DNA of 64,000 bases from CAYJFG01 sp051881695 (GTDB lineage Bacteria; Bacillota; Clostridia; Oscillospirales; Acutalibacteraceae). A model generated the notes under the pieces. The model was not told the DNA's origin, did not search any database, and worked only from the letters and a program-made list of their open reading frames with translations. The stretch lies in contig JBJEQJ010000040.1 in the NCBI GenBank assembly GCA_051881695.1, positions 7,946 through 71,945 on the forward strand, written 5' to 3'. Each line of letters starts with the position of its first letter. Position 1 is the first letter of the stretch. Positions 26,145 through 35,148 of this stretch are shown here, in pieces. The translations under genes and the position numbers were made by a program.

Positions 26145-26483
26145 ATAGCACGCACATCTTGGCTTTTTTGCCACCCACTCGCATACAAAAAGTATTGCTC
26201 GGGGCACCAAAAAACCAACCTGCACGTACTCTTTATCCGGAAACTAAAAGGCACGCACATCTTTTAAAAAAAGTATCCCTTGTCAAAGGGGGAAAGATGA
26301 CGAAGTCATCAGGGGGATTCAAAAGAATAAAAGCCTGTGCTGAAAGGAATCCCACCGGCAAAGCTTATGCCTGCCACCTTTCTTTAACAAGGAAGGTAAA
26401 AAATATCCCCTTTTTAAAAAAGCGTGACCGGGGGATTTCAATGCTCCAAAGGCAAGAGAAATATCAAAACAAGAGGTGATGAT
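26145..26483 (+). repeat. Intergenic repeat cluster, including element copy 2
   Basis: This 339-base gap has no gene. At 26271-26320 lies a second copy of the element seen at 5282-5325 (CCCTTGTCAAAGGGGG, then GATGACGAAGTCATCAG and GGGGATT). A decayed inverted copy appears at about 26350-26400 (AATCCCACCG ... CCACCTTTCTTT ... AACAAGG). In addition GCACGCACATCTT occurs twice, at about 26148 and 26251. The cluster looks like MITE-type debris between the binding-protein and permease genes. Confidence 0.6.
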
Positions 26484-27335
26484 ATGCTGCGCAGACACAT
26501 TAAAGAATTAATTGCATATCTTTTTCTGCTTCCGTCGCTTCTCGGTATAGCGGTATTTTATGTTGTTCCTTACATAATCTGTGTGTACTACAGTACTATG
26601 TCTGCCGGAACCTTCGCAGGACTCGGTAATTATACAGAGCTTTTTACAAACGCAACCTTTTTGCTTGCGCTGAAAAATACGGTTATTTTTATGTCAACGG
26701 CAATTCCGTTGCTTATGATAATTTCCTTTTTCTTAGCTCTGTTTTTAAACTCGTTTAAAGCTGTTTCTGCCTTTTTCAGAAGCTCGCTTTTAATTCCGAT
26801 AGTTATTCCGTCGGCTTCGCTTATAAGCGTGTGGCAATTGCTCTTTGAGGATGCAGGCGTAATAAACGGGCTTTTAAACAGCTTAGGACTTCCCGAAATA
26901 AGCTTTTACGGCGGTTCCGGGTCAATGCTTATGATAATATTTATTTTCATCTGGAAAAACTGCGGCTTTTGCACTGTTCTTTTTACAGCAGGTCTTGCAC
27001 AGCTTCCGAAAGCGGTGTACGAAAGCGCACGGCTTGACGGTGCCTCAAAGCTTGTAATAATCAGAAAAATCACAATTCCTATGATAACTCCTACTACATT
27101 TTTCGTTTTTCTTATGGCTGTTATATATTCCTTTAAAATTTTCAGAGAGGTATTTGTACTATTCGGAGAATACCCAAACACAAGCGTATATTTTCTTCAG
27201 CATTTTATCAATAACAATTATTACAATATGAACTATTCCCGGCTTTCGTCAACCTCCGTAATTTTGTCGGTAATTATTATTCTTGTTATTCTGCTGTTCT
27301 TCATCTTTGAGCGTAAGCGCAATTATCTGGAATAA
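26484..27335 (+). CDS. Sugar ABC transporter permease (MalF-type)
   Basis: This permease has 283 residues from the ATG at 26484, chosen because AGAGGTGAT directly precedes it; a longer frame upstream only reads through repeats. It has six membrane segments and the permease EAA loop (YESARLDGASKLVIIRKITIP, about 190-210), which contacts an ATPase. It is the partner of the next gene. No ATPase gene is nearby, so a shared MsmK-like ATPase elsewhere must power it. Confidence 0.9.
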   Translation: MLRRHIKELIAYLFLLPSLLGIAVFYVVPYIICVYYSTMSAGTFAGLGNYTELFTNATFLLALKNTVIFMSTAIPLLMIISFFLALFLNSFKAVSAFFRSSLLIPIVIPSASLISVWQLLFEDAGVINGLLNSLGLPEISFYGGSGSMLMIIFIFIWKNCGFCTVLFTAGLAQLPKAVYESARLDGASKLVIIRKITIPMITPTTFFVFLMAVIYSFKIFREVFVLFGEYPNTSVYFLQHFINNNYYNMNYSRLSSTSVILSVIIILVILLFFIFERKRNYLE

Positions 27336-27350
27336 AGAGGTGATGAGAAA

Positions 27351-28190
27351 ATGAACATATCAAACAAAATAAAAATATGTTTAAAATACGCAATAGCTGT
27401 CCTTTTGTCTGCGTTGTTTCTTTTTCCTGTAATATATATGCTTGCGTGCAGCGTTATGTCATCTCAGGAAATATCAAAAATGCTCGATTTTCAGCAAGGA
27501 AGCTACGCTGATTTAAAGCTTATTCCGGGTTTATTCACCCTTGAACAGTTTTACAAGGTGTTTTTCAGAAGACCGGATTATCTTATTCAGTTCTGGAATT
27601 CCGTTATAATCACTCTGCCTGTAGTTTTAGGGCAGGTCGCAGTATCTTCGCTTGCGGCGTTCGCCTTTGCAAAGCTTAAATTTCCCGGCAGAGATAAGCT
27701 GTTCTTTGTATATATAATCCTGTTAATACTTCCGCTTCAGGTCACGCTTGTGCCAAATTATATACTTTTAGAGAATTTAAAGCTCTTAAATACCTTTGCA
27801 GGCGTTATTTTACCCGGTGCATTTTCTGCATTCGGCGTGTGTCTTTTAAGGCAGAGTATGCGCTATATCTCTAACGAGTCAATACAGGCGGCTCGTGTTG
27901 AGGGTGCGTCATATTTTACCGTGTTTTTCAAAATTATTCTTCCGCAGATTAAAAGCGGACTTATAACCCTTGCTTTGCTTACTTTTGTTGATAATTGGAA
28001 TATGGTGGAGCAGCCGCTTATTTATTTCAGCGACAAAAGCAAATATCCGTTGTCTGTAACCTTGTCCTCAATAAGCGATACAGACAAAGGCATTGTCTGT
28101 GCCTGCGGAGTTATGTTTATGATACCTGCGCTTATAATCTACTTCCTTGGCGAGGAGGAGTTTAACTCTCCGTTTTATATAACGCAGTAA
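27351..28190 (+). CDS. Sugar ABC transporter permease (MalG-type)
   Basis: This 279-residue carbohydrate permease has about six membrane segments and the EAA loop QAARVEGASYFTVFFKIILP (about 180-200). The length is typical for MalG/AraQ proteins. It starts 16 bases after the MalF-type gene behind a good AGAGGTGATG site. Together they form the membrane channel used by the two lipoproteins upstream. Confidence 0.9.
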   Translation: MNISNKIKICLKYAIAVLLSALFLFPVIYMLACSVMSSQEISKMLDFQQGSYADLKLIPGLFTLEQFYKVFFRRPDYLIQFWNSVIITLPVVLGQVAVSSLAAFAFAKLKFPGRDKLFFVYIILLILPLQVTLVPNYILLENLKLLNTFAGVILPGAFSAFGVCLLRQSMRYISNESIQAARVEGASYFTVFFKIILPQIKSGLITLALLTFVDNWNMVEQPLIYFSDKSKYPLSVTLSSISDTDKGIVCACGVMFMIPALIIYFLGEEEFNSPFYITQ

Positions 28191-28228
28191 AGTGAAATTC
28201 AAGCTTTATGAAAGGTGACTGTTATCTA

Positions 28229-29359
28229 ATGGAAAAAACAGATGTTAAAATCATTATTAAGAAATTCACGCTCCGTTTTGCCGTCGTTTTTGCGGTGGTA
28301 CTTGCACTGCTTACATATTTTTCCTCTACAATAGATTATATTCTTCTGCCGCAGGTGTCTGTAACAGATACTCTCAACGGTTCACTTTCAGACAGCGAGG
28401 AGTATACTGCAAATTTGTATTACAGCGACATAAACCCTTTTCTGTCACCGCTTGACGGCGTTGCAGATAAGGTCTGCGTTAAAGCGGGCGATAAGGTAAA
28501 AAAGAACGACAATATTTTAAAGCTGAATGAAAACAGACTTAATGAGCTTAAAAACGAAAAATACAACTTGCTTTCGGAGCTTCAGAATACTGTAAATACG
28601 CTGACAGCGCAGTTTTATGCAAGCGAGGATGAAAACGAGCAAGTGATGATAAACAATCAGATAAACAACGCTATTAGACAGCGTGATGTTTTGCAGAGCG
28701 AATATAATGAGATTTTGTCTTTAACGGATAGCGGCGGTTACGTAAAAGCGGATTTCAGCGGAATTATAACAAACGTAAATATATCGGGCGGCGACAGTAT
28801 TTCGGTATATCAAAAGCTTCTTGAATATACCGACCAAAGCAGGAAAATGGCGTTTACGTTTGAAATGCCGCAGGAGCAGGCAGGTAAACTGAAAACTGGC
28901 GATGAGCTTTCTGTATATGTAAATGCGCTGAATAAAAAGGAATATAAATACGAGCAGGTAAAGCAGAAAACCGATATAACGGAAATTCTTTTCAACAGCG
29001 AAAATAAAACGTACAAGGTTAGCTCTTTTATATCGCTTGAAGAGCTGGAAAAGGAAGATATGACGGTGGATTACGGCGCAGAGGTTACAGTGCGCATTAA
29101 CAGCGAGTCACAGACGTTCGATTTTATCGTTCCGCTTTCTGCAGTTGTTGAGGGGGACGGCGGAAGCAGTATGTATATTGCCAATGAAAATCCCTCAGAC
29201 GGAAAGGTGTATGTTGAAGAGATACTTGTAAATGTACTTGCAAGAAATAACCTTTACTGTGCCGTAAGCTCAGATAATTTATATTACGGCAAGAATATTG
29301 TGTATTCTGCAACCAAAGAAATATCAGACGGCGACCGGGTTATAATTGCGGAGGATTAG
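28229..29359 (+). CDS. HlyD-like membrane-fusion/adaptor protein
   Basis: I start at 28229, where AAAGGTGAC is correctly spaced; the ATG at 28208 lies before that site. The product has 376 residues: an N-terminal membrane helix (about 15-37), a biotinyl-lipoyl-like segment around VKAGDKVKKND, a short coiled coil (about 115-160), a return lipoyl half and a beta-barrel region. This is the HlyD/periplasmic-adaptor layout, which in Gram-positives accompanies MacB-type or other exporters. The next gene is MacB-like, so the two probably work together. Confidence 0.75.
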   Translation: MEKTDVKIIIKKFTLRFAVVFAVVLALLTYFSSTIDYILLPQVSVTDTLNGSLSDSEEYTANLYYSDINPFLSPLDGVADKVCVKAGDKVKKNDNILKLNENRLNELKNEKYNLLSELQNTVNTLTAQFYASEDENEQVMINNQINNAIRQRDVLQSEYNEILSLTDSGGYVKADFSGIITNVNISGGDSISVYQKLLEYTDQSRKMAFTFEMPQEQAGKLKTGDELSVYVNALNKKEYKYEQVKQKTDITEILFNSENKTYKVSSFISLEELEKEDMTVDYGAEVTVRINSESQTFDFIVPLSAVVEGDGGSSMYIANENPSDGKVYVEEILVNVLARNNLYCAVSSDNLYYGKNIVYSATKEISDGDRVIIAED

Positions 29360-29362
29360 CAT

Positions 29363-30496
29363 ATGAAAAATTATAAACTACTCGGTATTTGTCTGCTTGT
29401 TCTGCTTTCAGCGTCAGTTTTAATCTGTACCTTATCTGTTGTGTGCGGTGTGCAGGAAACTCTGCCGGATATTATTAAGCATACAGCCATAAAGAAAAAG
29501 GAGAATATGACGGTTAAAAGCCTTAACACCTTTTTCGAGGACAACAAGGCAGATGATGCAGCGTTTACCGTGGAGTGCGAGAGCACACAGATAAGCTCGC
29601 TTTCTGTTAAGCCGGTGCTTGTAAACGAGAATTTCTTTTCTGTATGTAACACTAAGGTTAAGGGAGTACCGATAACGGAGGAAATAATAAAAAGCGGTGA
29701 AAAATTTGCAGTAATAAGCGACCGCCTTTCGCTGAAGCTCTTTTTTAACAGCGCAGCACTTGGAAAGAAATTTGAAATAAACGGAGAAAAATACACTGTT
29801 TCGGGCGTATACAGTACAAAGAAAAGCTTTTTTGATAATATTTCAAAGGATATATATGACAGAGTGTATATTCCTTATACAGCTTATCAGGGCTATAATG
29901 CTTTAAGTATAGACGAAATAATGTATAAGGCAGACAGCCTGAGCTGCCCTGTAATGAGTCAGCTTGATTTAAGCGGATATGAAAAAGAGAATTTCGCTGA
30001 AAACAAAAGGGTTCTCAATAATTTTATTTCCGTAAGTATTATATTTTTGCTGTTTCCTGTTTTACTGTATATTTTAAAAATCTGGCGTACAGCGCTCAAA
30101 CGCTTTTTAAGCTTAGTAAAAGAAGAATGTAAACGCTTTTACCCATTGGAAATAATCAAAAAATACCCTCTTCATATAGCGGCATATATGCTTATTCTTT
30201 TGCTGATTCCTGCGCTTTGTATATTCGCTTTTATCAAAGCTCCGCTTCAAATCTACATACCGCCAAAATACATACCTACGGAAAACATATTTGATATTCC
30301 GTTTTATATAGATACAATAACGCAAACGCTTCAAAGCAAAAATACATTGTTATTAAGCGGAGATTGTTATTACAGCAATATTTACTCAAACACCTTTAAC
30401 CTTGCTTTTTCTCTGACGGAGATTTTTATAATTCTGCTTACAATTCTTTTATGCTTATTAAAAGCTAAGCTAAAGAACAAATTAAACCCCAGATGA
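29363..30496 (+). CDS. MacB/FtsX-like membrane protein
   Basis: This 377-residue protein has one N-terminal helix (about 5-28) and an extracellular domain (about 45-215) like the MacB periplasmic core (SDRLSLKLFF...GKKFEINGEKYTVSGV). Helices follow near 222-243, 275-295 and 350-370. It lacks a clear full FtsX domain signature, so it may be a divergent permease. It begins 4 bases after the HlyD-like gene. No ATPase is encoded with it. What it moves or senses is unknown. Confidence 0.6.
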   Translation: MKNYKLLGICLLVLLSASVLICTLSVVCGVQETLPDIIKHTAIKKKENMTVKSLNTFFEDNKADDAAFTVECESTQISSLSVKPVLVNENFFSVCNTKVKGVPITEEIIKSGEKFAVISDRLSLKLFFNSAALGKKFEINGEKYTVSGVYSTKKSFFDNISKDIYDRVYIPYTAYQGYNALSIDEIMYKADSLSCPVMSQLDLSGYEKENFAENKRVLNNFISVSIIFLLFPVLLYILKIWRTALKRFLSLVKEECKRFYPLEIIKKYPLHIAAYMLILLLIPALCIFAFIKAPLQIYIPPKYIPTENIFDIPFYIDTITQTLQSKNTLLLSGDCYYSNIYSNTFNLAFSLTEIFIILLTILLCLLKAKLKNKLNPR

Positions 30497-30529
30497 CAGA
30501 CAATAAGCTAATTGTCCGTCATTTGGGGT
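30486..30529 (+). terminator. Strong inverted repeat at the end of the transporter operon
   Basis: Two 19-base arms (starting ACCCCAGATGAC, ending GTCATTTGGGGT) pair almost perfectly around a 6-base loop and overlap the stop codon. No T-run follows, so termination would be inefficient or the hairpin protects the mRNA end. Confidence 0.55.
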
Positions 30530-30590
30530 ATTCTAAGCTTAAGGGCATATACAATTATTTTTATAGGAAGGGTAAATTTTTTAAAAGTAA

Positions 30591-30619
30591 TTGCAACAAT
30601 CTGTGTTTTGTTGTATTAT
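30591..30619 (+). promoter_or_regulatory. Promoter of the 30649 gene cluster
   Basis: TTGCAA, a 17-base spacer and TATTAT, 30 bases before the start codon. Confidence 0.65.
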
Positions 30620-30648
30620 ATTATAGATAAATGTTGGGGGTGATAAAA

Positions 30649-31374
30649 ATGGCGGCGCAAGGTGCAAATGCGGTAGAGTGCAAAAAATATGAGAATATGC
30701 CGAATATAAAGAGCGAAAAAAATACCGATAAAGATGAAAACGAAAAAAAAGCCAAAAAAGGAACCTGCGGATACAGCGAAAGATACGGCGGCGGCTACAG
30801 CACTTCCGAAAATATTACCCCTGAAATAAGAGATGCCGCCAACAATATGGGCAGTGAGCTTCGTGCCATTGCAAAGAAAATGGGTGTGGAAATCACACAG
30901 AAAAAGGGATATTTTAACTTCGGCGCAGGAATACAAATACACGGCGAAGATTATATTTTAAATATACCGACAGCATTTGAATACAAAACTAATTATTTCA
31001 GCCGTGAGCTTATTGCTTATTCAAAGGATTGTGCGGAGGATTACAGACAGTCGCCTGTAATTATTGAGATAGAAAGAGTTAAGCTGCCCTTTGTTTTAAC
31101 AGCAGAAGAGCTTTTCTCCCGGCAGAAAACAGGTGCCGAGCTTACCGGCAGAAAGTACAAGGAGCTTTCGATAAACGGGCTTACACTTACAATGACTACA
31201 GAAAAAAGAGAAAACTTCCCGCTTGTTAACAGGCTTGCAATTTTAAAGCCGGACGGAAAAGAGCTTTTTAACCTTATCATCACCTTTAGAGGTGATATAG
31301 AAAATGCAGACGAGGTAACAAAGAGGATATATTTCAGCTTTTATTTTACTGACTACGGAGAGAAAAAGCAGTAG
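30649..31374 (+). CDS. Hypothetical cytoplasmic protein
   Basis: The ATG at 30649 is preferred because GGGGTGA is ideally placed before it. The product has 241 residues. The N-terminal 50 residues are highly charged and rich in Lys/Glu/Asp. The rest is a mixed alpha/beta domain with no membrane segment and no motif I recognise. It is probably cotranscribed with the following PAP2 gene, which starts 17 bases downstream. Function unknown. Confidence 0.7.
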   Translation: MAAQGANAVECKKYENMPNIKSEKNTDKDENEKKAKKGTCGYSERYGGGYSTSENITPEIRDAANNMGSELRAIAKKMGVEITQKKGYFNFGAGIQIHGEDYILNIPTAFEYKTNYFSRELIAYSKDCAEDYRQSPVIIEIERVKLPFVLTAEELFSRQKTGAELTGRKYKELSINGLTLTMTTEKRENFPLVNRLAILKPDGKELFNLIITFRGDIENADEVTKRIYFSFYFTDYGEKKQ

Positions 31375-31390
31375 AAAAAAAGAGGTGACT

Positions 31391-31927
31391 ATGGATTTAC
31401 AGATACTTTTATTTATACAGGAATATTTCAGAAATCCGCTATTCGACGCAGTTATGCCGTTTTTAAGCTTAATAGGAGAGGGCGGCATAATATGGATACT
31501 TGTGTCAGTACCTCTGATTATCAGCAAAAAATACAGAAAATACGGAATAATGATGCTTATTGCAATGCTTCTGGGTTTTTTAACCGGCGAGATAGTTCTC
31601 AAAAACATTGTGTGCAGGGTACGCCCATGCAACGCTTTTCCAATTGAGAATATGCTCGTTTCATGCCCTCAAAGCTTTTCGTTCCCGTCGGGACATTCCT
31701 GTGCGTCCTTTGCTTCAGCCTGCATAATCTTTATTGCAGACAAACGTCTTGGAGTACCGGCATTTGTGCTGGCTGTGCTGATTGCCTTTTCACGAATGTA
31801 TAATTATGTTCATTATCCAACGGACGTTTTGGCGGGCATTGCTTTGGGCGTTATAAGTGCGCTGCTTACTTATTTTATTTATAAAAAATCTATTTACGGC
31901 AAAAAGAGAGAAGTGAAGAAAAATTGA
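31391..31927 (+). CDS. PAP2-family membrane phosphatase
   Basis: This 178-residue integral membrane protein starts at the ATG at 31391, after AGAGGTGAC. The three PAP2 signatures are present: KNIVCRVRP (about 73-81), FPSGHSCASF (about 100-109) and SRMYNYVHYPTD (about 138-149). Small proteins of this type dephosphorylate undecaprenyl pyrophosphate or phosphatidylglycerol phosphate at the outer face of the membrane. Which of these applies is open, though a pgsA gene occurs 13 kb away. Confidence 0.9.
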   Translation: MDLQILLFIQEYFRNPLFDAVMPFLSLIGEGGIIWILVSVPLIISKKYRKYGIMMLIAMLLGFLTGEIVLKNIVCRVRPCNAFPIENMLVSCPQSFSFPSGHSCASFASACIIFIADKRLGVPAFVLAVLIAFSRMYNYVHYPTDVLAGIALGVISALLTYFIYKKSIYGKKREVKKN

Positions 31928-32157
31928 AAAAATATAAGTTTTTAGGTACGTCCTCGGGCGATAAGTTTATAATCAGGGGAATTAACGTGTATAAATATAA
32001 ATGGTCAATGGACGGAGAATGTGTAATTGTTATAGACCCAACGGACAACAAGCCGAAAAGCTTTTCTGTTTATCAGATAGATATCGGCTCAAAAAAACTT
32101 AAATTTATATGCGGAGAATTATCAAACGGAGAAAAGGGCTTTTACGAGTTTGAATAA
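31924..32157 (+). CDS. Small conserved-type hypothetical protein
   Basis: A 77-residue soluble protein starting with TTG at 31924, overlapping the PAP2 stop by 4 bases, which supports translational coupling. It is rich in Lys, Gly and aromatic residues, probably a small beta domain. No motif recognised. Confidence 0.6.
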   Translation: MKKYKFLGTSSGDKFIIRGINVYKYKWSMDGECVIVIDPTDNKPKSFSVYQIDIGSKKLKFICGELSNGEKGFYEFE

Positions 32158-32195
32158 TTCTTGCATAGAATAAATTAATAGGGAGAGGGACAAAT

Positions 32196-32864
32196 ATGTT
32201 TGAGGTTTTATCAATTAAAGAGCTTTTTAATCTTGAAAAGACAATAGCTGCTGAATTGTTTGCCGGTAAGCAGTATCCTTGGGAAATTCTGGACGAGCTT
32301 TCAGACTTTATAAAAAAGCTTGGCCCAACGCTTTTGCCACAGGAGTACAATCATACTGACAAATATGTTTGGATTCACAAAACAGCTAAGGTTGCGCCTA
32401 CGGCAAGCATTACAGGCCCGCTCATTGTGTGCGAGGGGGCAGAAATACGCCATTGTGCATTTATAAGAGGTAATGCCATTGTCGGCAGAAATGCAGTAGT
32501 AGGTAATTCCACAGAACTTAAATGTTCAATACTTTTTGACAGAGTTCAGGTGCCGCATTATAATTATGTCGGCGATTCAGTGCTCGGCTACAAAGCTCAT
32601 ATGGGCGCAGGCTCAATTACGTCTAATTTAAAATCAGATAAAAGTATTGTTTTTATAAATGTTGCCGGTGAAAGAATTAATACACACCGCAAAAAATTCG
32701 GCGCTATGCTGGGCGACAATGTAGAGGTTGGCTGTAATTCTGTTTTAAATCCCGGAACTATAGTCGGCAGGGAAACAAGCATTTATCCGCTTTCCAGAGT
32801 AAGAGGCTTTGTTCCGAAAAACAGCATTTACAAAAATCAGGGAGAAATTGTTGACAAAAGATAA
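32196..32864 (+). CDS. Left-handed beta-helix (hexapeptide) acyltransferase-like protein
   Basis: This 222-residue protein has a helical N-terminal 60 residues and then hexapeptide repeats (about 65-205: TAKVAPTASITGPLIV, NAIVGRNAVVGNST and GTIVGRETSIY regions). It resembles the C-terminal half of GlmU-type UDP-N-acetylglucosamine pyrophosphorylases and is often annotated so, but no nucleotidyltransferase domain is present. It therefore cannot carry out the pyrophosphorylase reaction. The acyl acceptor is unknown. GGGAGAGG precedes the start. Confidence 0.8.
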   Translation: MFEVLSIKELFNLEKTIAAELFAGKQYPWEILDELSDFIKKLGPTLLPQEYNHTDKYVWIHKTAKVAPTASITGPLIVCEGAEIRHCAFIRGNAIVGRNAVVGNSTELKCSILFDRVQVPHYNYVGDSVLGYKAHMGAGSITSNLKSDKSIVFINVAGERINTHRKKFGAMLGDNVEVGCNSVLNPGTIVGRETSIYPLSRVRGFVPKNSIYKNQGEIVDKR

Positions 32865-32970
32865 CCTTATAAAATCAAGTCTTGCCGCAGATGAATAATT
32901 TGATTTTAAAGGTGAAATATGGCGCTTGAAAATGAAAGCTCCGCTGATTTGGCGCGCGAGGAAGAGCGAA

Positions 32971-33486
32971 TCAGTATTCTATTCCCTTTCTGGATTTTAC
33001 ACCCTTGTCAAAAGGGTGTTTTTCCTTTTTTATATTAGAAATATAGTCAAACTCTTCTGTTAGCGCGTCATCGGCGGTATGTGCCGTGAAGATTATTTCT
33101 TTTTCTTCAGGAGCATTTTTTACAAAATTGACTATTTCTTCAACGGGAAGAATTTTACATTCAGAAAGCGAAAGCGCTTCATCGTATATCAGCATATCAA
33201 AATTTTTTATAAAGTCGTCTGCTGTTGTTTCATTCCATAAATTTCTGTAATATGCCTTAGCCTTTGAAAATTCCTCCTCGTTCATATTATAGGTGAATTT
33301 AACTTCATCAGGGCAGCTTGTAACGGTTATGTTATCAATGCTTTTTAGTATGTGCCTTTCGCTTGTTTTGTCACTTTTTAAAAATTGAACAAACAAAACG
33401 CTCATTCCTGCTCCGGCGGCTCTTACAGCCATACCTACAGAGGCAGTTGTTTTTCCTTTTCCGTATCCGTAATATAAATGCTTCAA
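32971..33486 (-). CDS. cobO: ATP:corrinoid adenosyltransferase (CobO/BtuR family)
   Basis: This 171-residue P-loop protein has Walker A GYGKGKTTA at residues 7-15 and the LIYDEAL segment near 108-114. Homologues transfer the adenosyl group of ATP to cob(I)alamin. It stands alone, convergent with the upstream beta-helix gene. At its 3' end, inside the coding sequence, the plus strand carries a hairpin (ACACCC/GGGTGT at about 32999-33019) followed by TTTT. That hairpin can terminate the opposing plus-strand operon. Confidence 0.87.
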   Translation of the reverse strand: MKHLYYGYGKGKTTASVGMAVRAAGAGMSVLFVQFLKSDKTSERHILKSIDNITVTSCPDEVKFTYNMNEEEFSKAKAYYRNLWNETTADDFIKNFDMLIYDEALSLSECKILPVEEIVNFVKNAPEEKEIIFTAHTADDALTEEFDYISNIKKEKHPFDKGVKSRKGIEY

Positions 33487-33620
33487 AGAACTTCAGTCCT
33501 TTCATTCTAAAAATTAAATCAGTTTATCATAGTATATCAATCAGAATAAAAAATATAAAGCACAAAGCGTAAAAAAACCAATAAAATTTTATCGTCGGCA
33601 GTACATTTTCTGCTTTTTGC

Positions 33621-33649
33621 TTGAAAATTGCCGCTTTATAAATTATAAT
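33621..33649 (+). promoter_or_regulatory. glyA promoter
   Basis: TTGAAA, a 17-base spacer and a perfect TATAAT, 32 bases before the glyA start. Confidence 0.7.
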
Positions 33650-33681
33650 GAATAGCATAAGACTTTGAAAGGGCGGATTAG

Positions 33682-34935
33682 ATGTACAACGATATTATGG
33701 ACAGCATTGGCTTTACTTCGGCATATGACCCTGAGGTTGGCAATGCAATGAACGAGGAGCTTAAAAGACAGCGCAGAAATCTGGAGCTTATAGCGTCTGA
33801 GAACATTGTTTCTCCTGCTGTTATGGCGGCAATGGGAAGCGTTTTAACAAATAAATATGCAGAGGGTTACCCCGCAAAGCGTTACTACGGCGGATGCCAA
33901 TGCGTAGACGTTGTAGAGGAAATAGCAAGAAAAAGAGCCTGCGAGCTTTTTGGCGCAGAGCATGCAAATGTTCAGCCTCACTCAGGCGCACAGGCTAATA
34001 TGGCTGTATACTTTGCAATGCTTGAGCCGGGCGATACCGTAATGGGTATGAACTTAAACGAGGGCGGTCATTTAACGCACGGTTCACCCGTTAATATGTC
34101 GGGAAAATATTTTAATTTTGTAGCTTACGGTGTAGACCCGGAAACACACGTTATAAATTATGACAAGGTTATGGAGCAGGCGCTTGAGTGCAAGCCGAAG
34201 CTTATAGTTTGCGGCGCAAGCGCATATCCAAGAATTATAGACTTTAAAAAGTTCAGAGAAATTGCAGACGCCTGCGGCGCATATTTAATGGTAGATATGG
34301 CGCATATTGCAGGTCTTGTTGCGGCAGGAGTTCACCCAAACCCTGTTGAGTACGCTCATTTTGTAACAACAACAACACACAAAACGCTAAGAGGTCCCAG
34401 AGGCGGACTTATACTTTGCAAGGAGGAGTTTGCAAAGGCAATAGACAAGGCGATTTTCCCCGGAACACAGGGCGGACCGCTTATGCACACAATAGCTGCA
34501 AAGGCTGTTTGTCTGGGAGAAGCCTTAAAGCCGGAATTTAAGGCGTACGGCAGACAAATAGTTGCAAACTGTGCGGCTCTTGCAGACGGACTTATAAAAA
34601 GAGGTCACAAGCTTGTGTCCGGCGGTACAGATAACCACGTAATGCTGCTTGACCTGCGTGACAGCGAAATAACAGGCAAGGAGCTGGAGCACAGACTCGA
34701 CGAGGTTTACATCACAGTAAACAAAAATACAGTTCCTAACGAGCCGAGAAGTCCGTTTGTCACAAGCGGTATCCGCATTGGTACTGCGGCAGTAACAACA
34801 AGAGGACTTGTTGAAGAGGATATGGAAAAAATTGCAGAATTTATTTCTCTTATCATAGAGGACTTTGAGGGCAACGCAGAAAAGGTAAGAGCAGGTGTTA
34901 CGGAAATCTGCAAAAAATATCCCTTATACGAATAA
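33682..34935 (+). CDS. glyA: Serine hydroxymethyltransferase
   Basis: This 417-residue PLP enzyme interconverts serine plus tetrahydrofolate with glycine plus methylenetetrahydrofolate. The PLP lysine is K234 in TTTHKTLRGPRGG. The conserved ELIASEN (35-41) and VDMAHIAGL (204-212) segments are present. Full length. It has its own promoter and terminator. Confidence 0.97.
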   Translation: MYNDIMDSIGFTSAYDPEVGNAMNEELKRQRRNLELIASENIVSPAVMAAMGSVLTNKYAEGYPAKRYYGGCQCVDVVEEIARKRACELFGAEHANVQPHSGAQANMAVYFAMLEPGDTVMGMNLNEGGHLTHGSPVNMSGKYFNFVAYGVDPETHVINYDKVMEQALECKPKLIVCGASAYPRIIDFKKFREIADACGAYLMVDMAHIAGLVAAGVHPNPVEYAHFVTTTTHKTLRGPRGGLILCKEEFAKAIDKAIFPGTQGGPLMHTIAAKAVCLGEALKPEFKAYGRQIVANCAALADGLIKRGHKLVSGGTDNHVMLLDLRDSEITGKELEHRLDEVYITVNKNTVPNEPRSPFVTSGIRIGTAAVTTRGLVEEDMEKIAEFISLIIEDFEGNAEKVRAGVTEICKKYPLYE

Positions 34936-34979
34936 TATGTAAGTATTCACTTAAAAGTTACCTTTAATTACCAACAACC

Positions 34980-35014
34980 AACCGGGCTTTGCTTTACGGC
35001 AAGGCTCGGTTTTA
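34980..35014 (+). terminator. glyA terminator
   Basis: AACCGGGCTTTGC pairs with GGCAAGGCTCGGTT across a TTTAC loop (G-T pairs included), followed by TT and AT-rich sequence. Confidence 0.8.
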
Positions 35015-35072
35015 ATAATTTTTCCTCTTTTCTTTTGTTTTTTACTGATGAAAAATTTTTGCTATGTTTTAG

Positions 35073-35101
35073 TTGCTCATAAAAGCTTATTGTGCTATAA
35101 T
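35073..35101 (+). promoter_or_regulatory. ruvCAB promoter
   Basis: TTGCTC, a 17-base spacer and a perfect TATAAT, ending 47 bases before the chosen ruvC start. Confidence 0.65.
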
Positions 35102-35148
35102 TTTATGATAGAATAAGTATGCTATGCAGTTTTGAAAGAGGTGTTTTT

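Noticed and set aside
26159..26479. Plus-strand frame through the repeat cluster
   Set aside because: It is made of repeat elements and runs into the permease start; no ribosome site or family signal.
26145..26483. CRISPR array
   Set aside because: Repeats are few, irregular and palindromic with no regular spacers; no cas genes in the window.
32999..33024. Separate small RNA ending in the ACACCC/GGGTGT hairpin
   Set aside because: It is more simply the terminator of the plus-strand operon ending at 32864, placed inside the convergent cobO gene.
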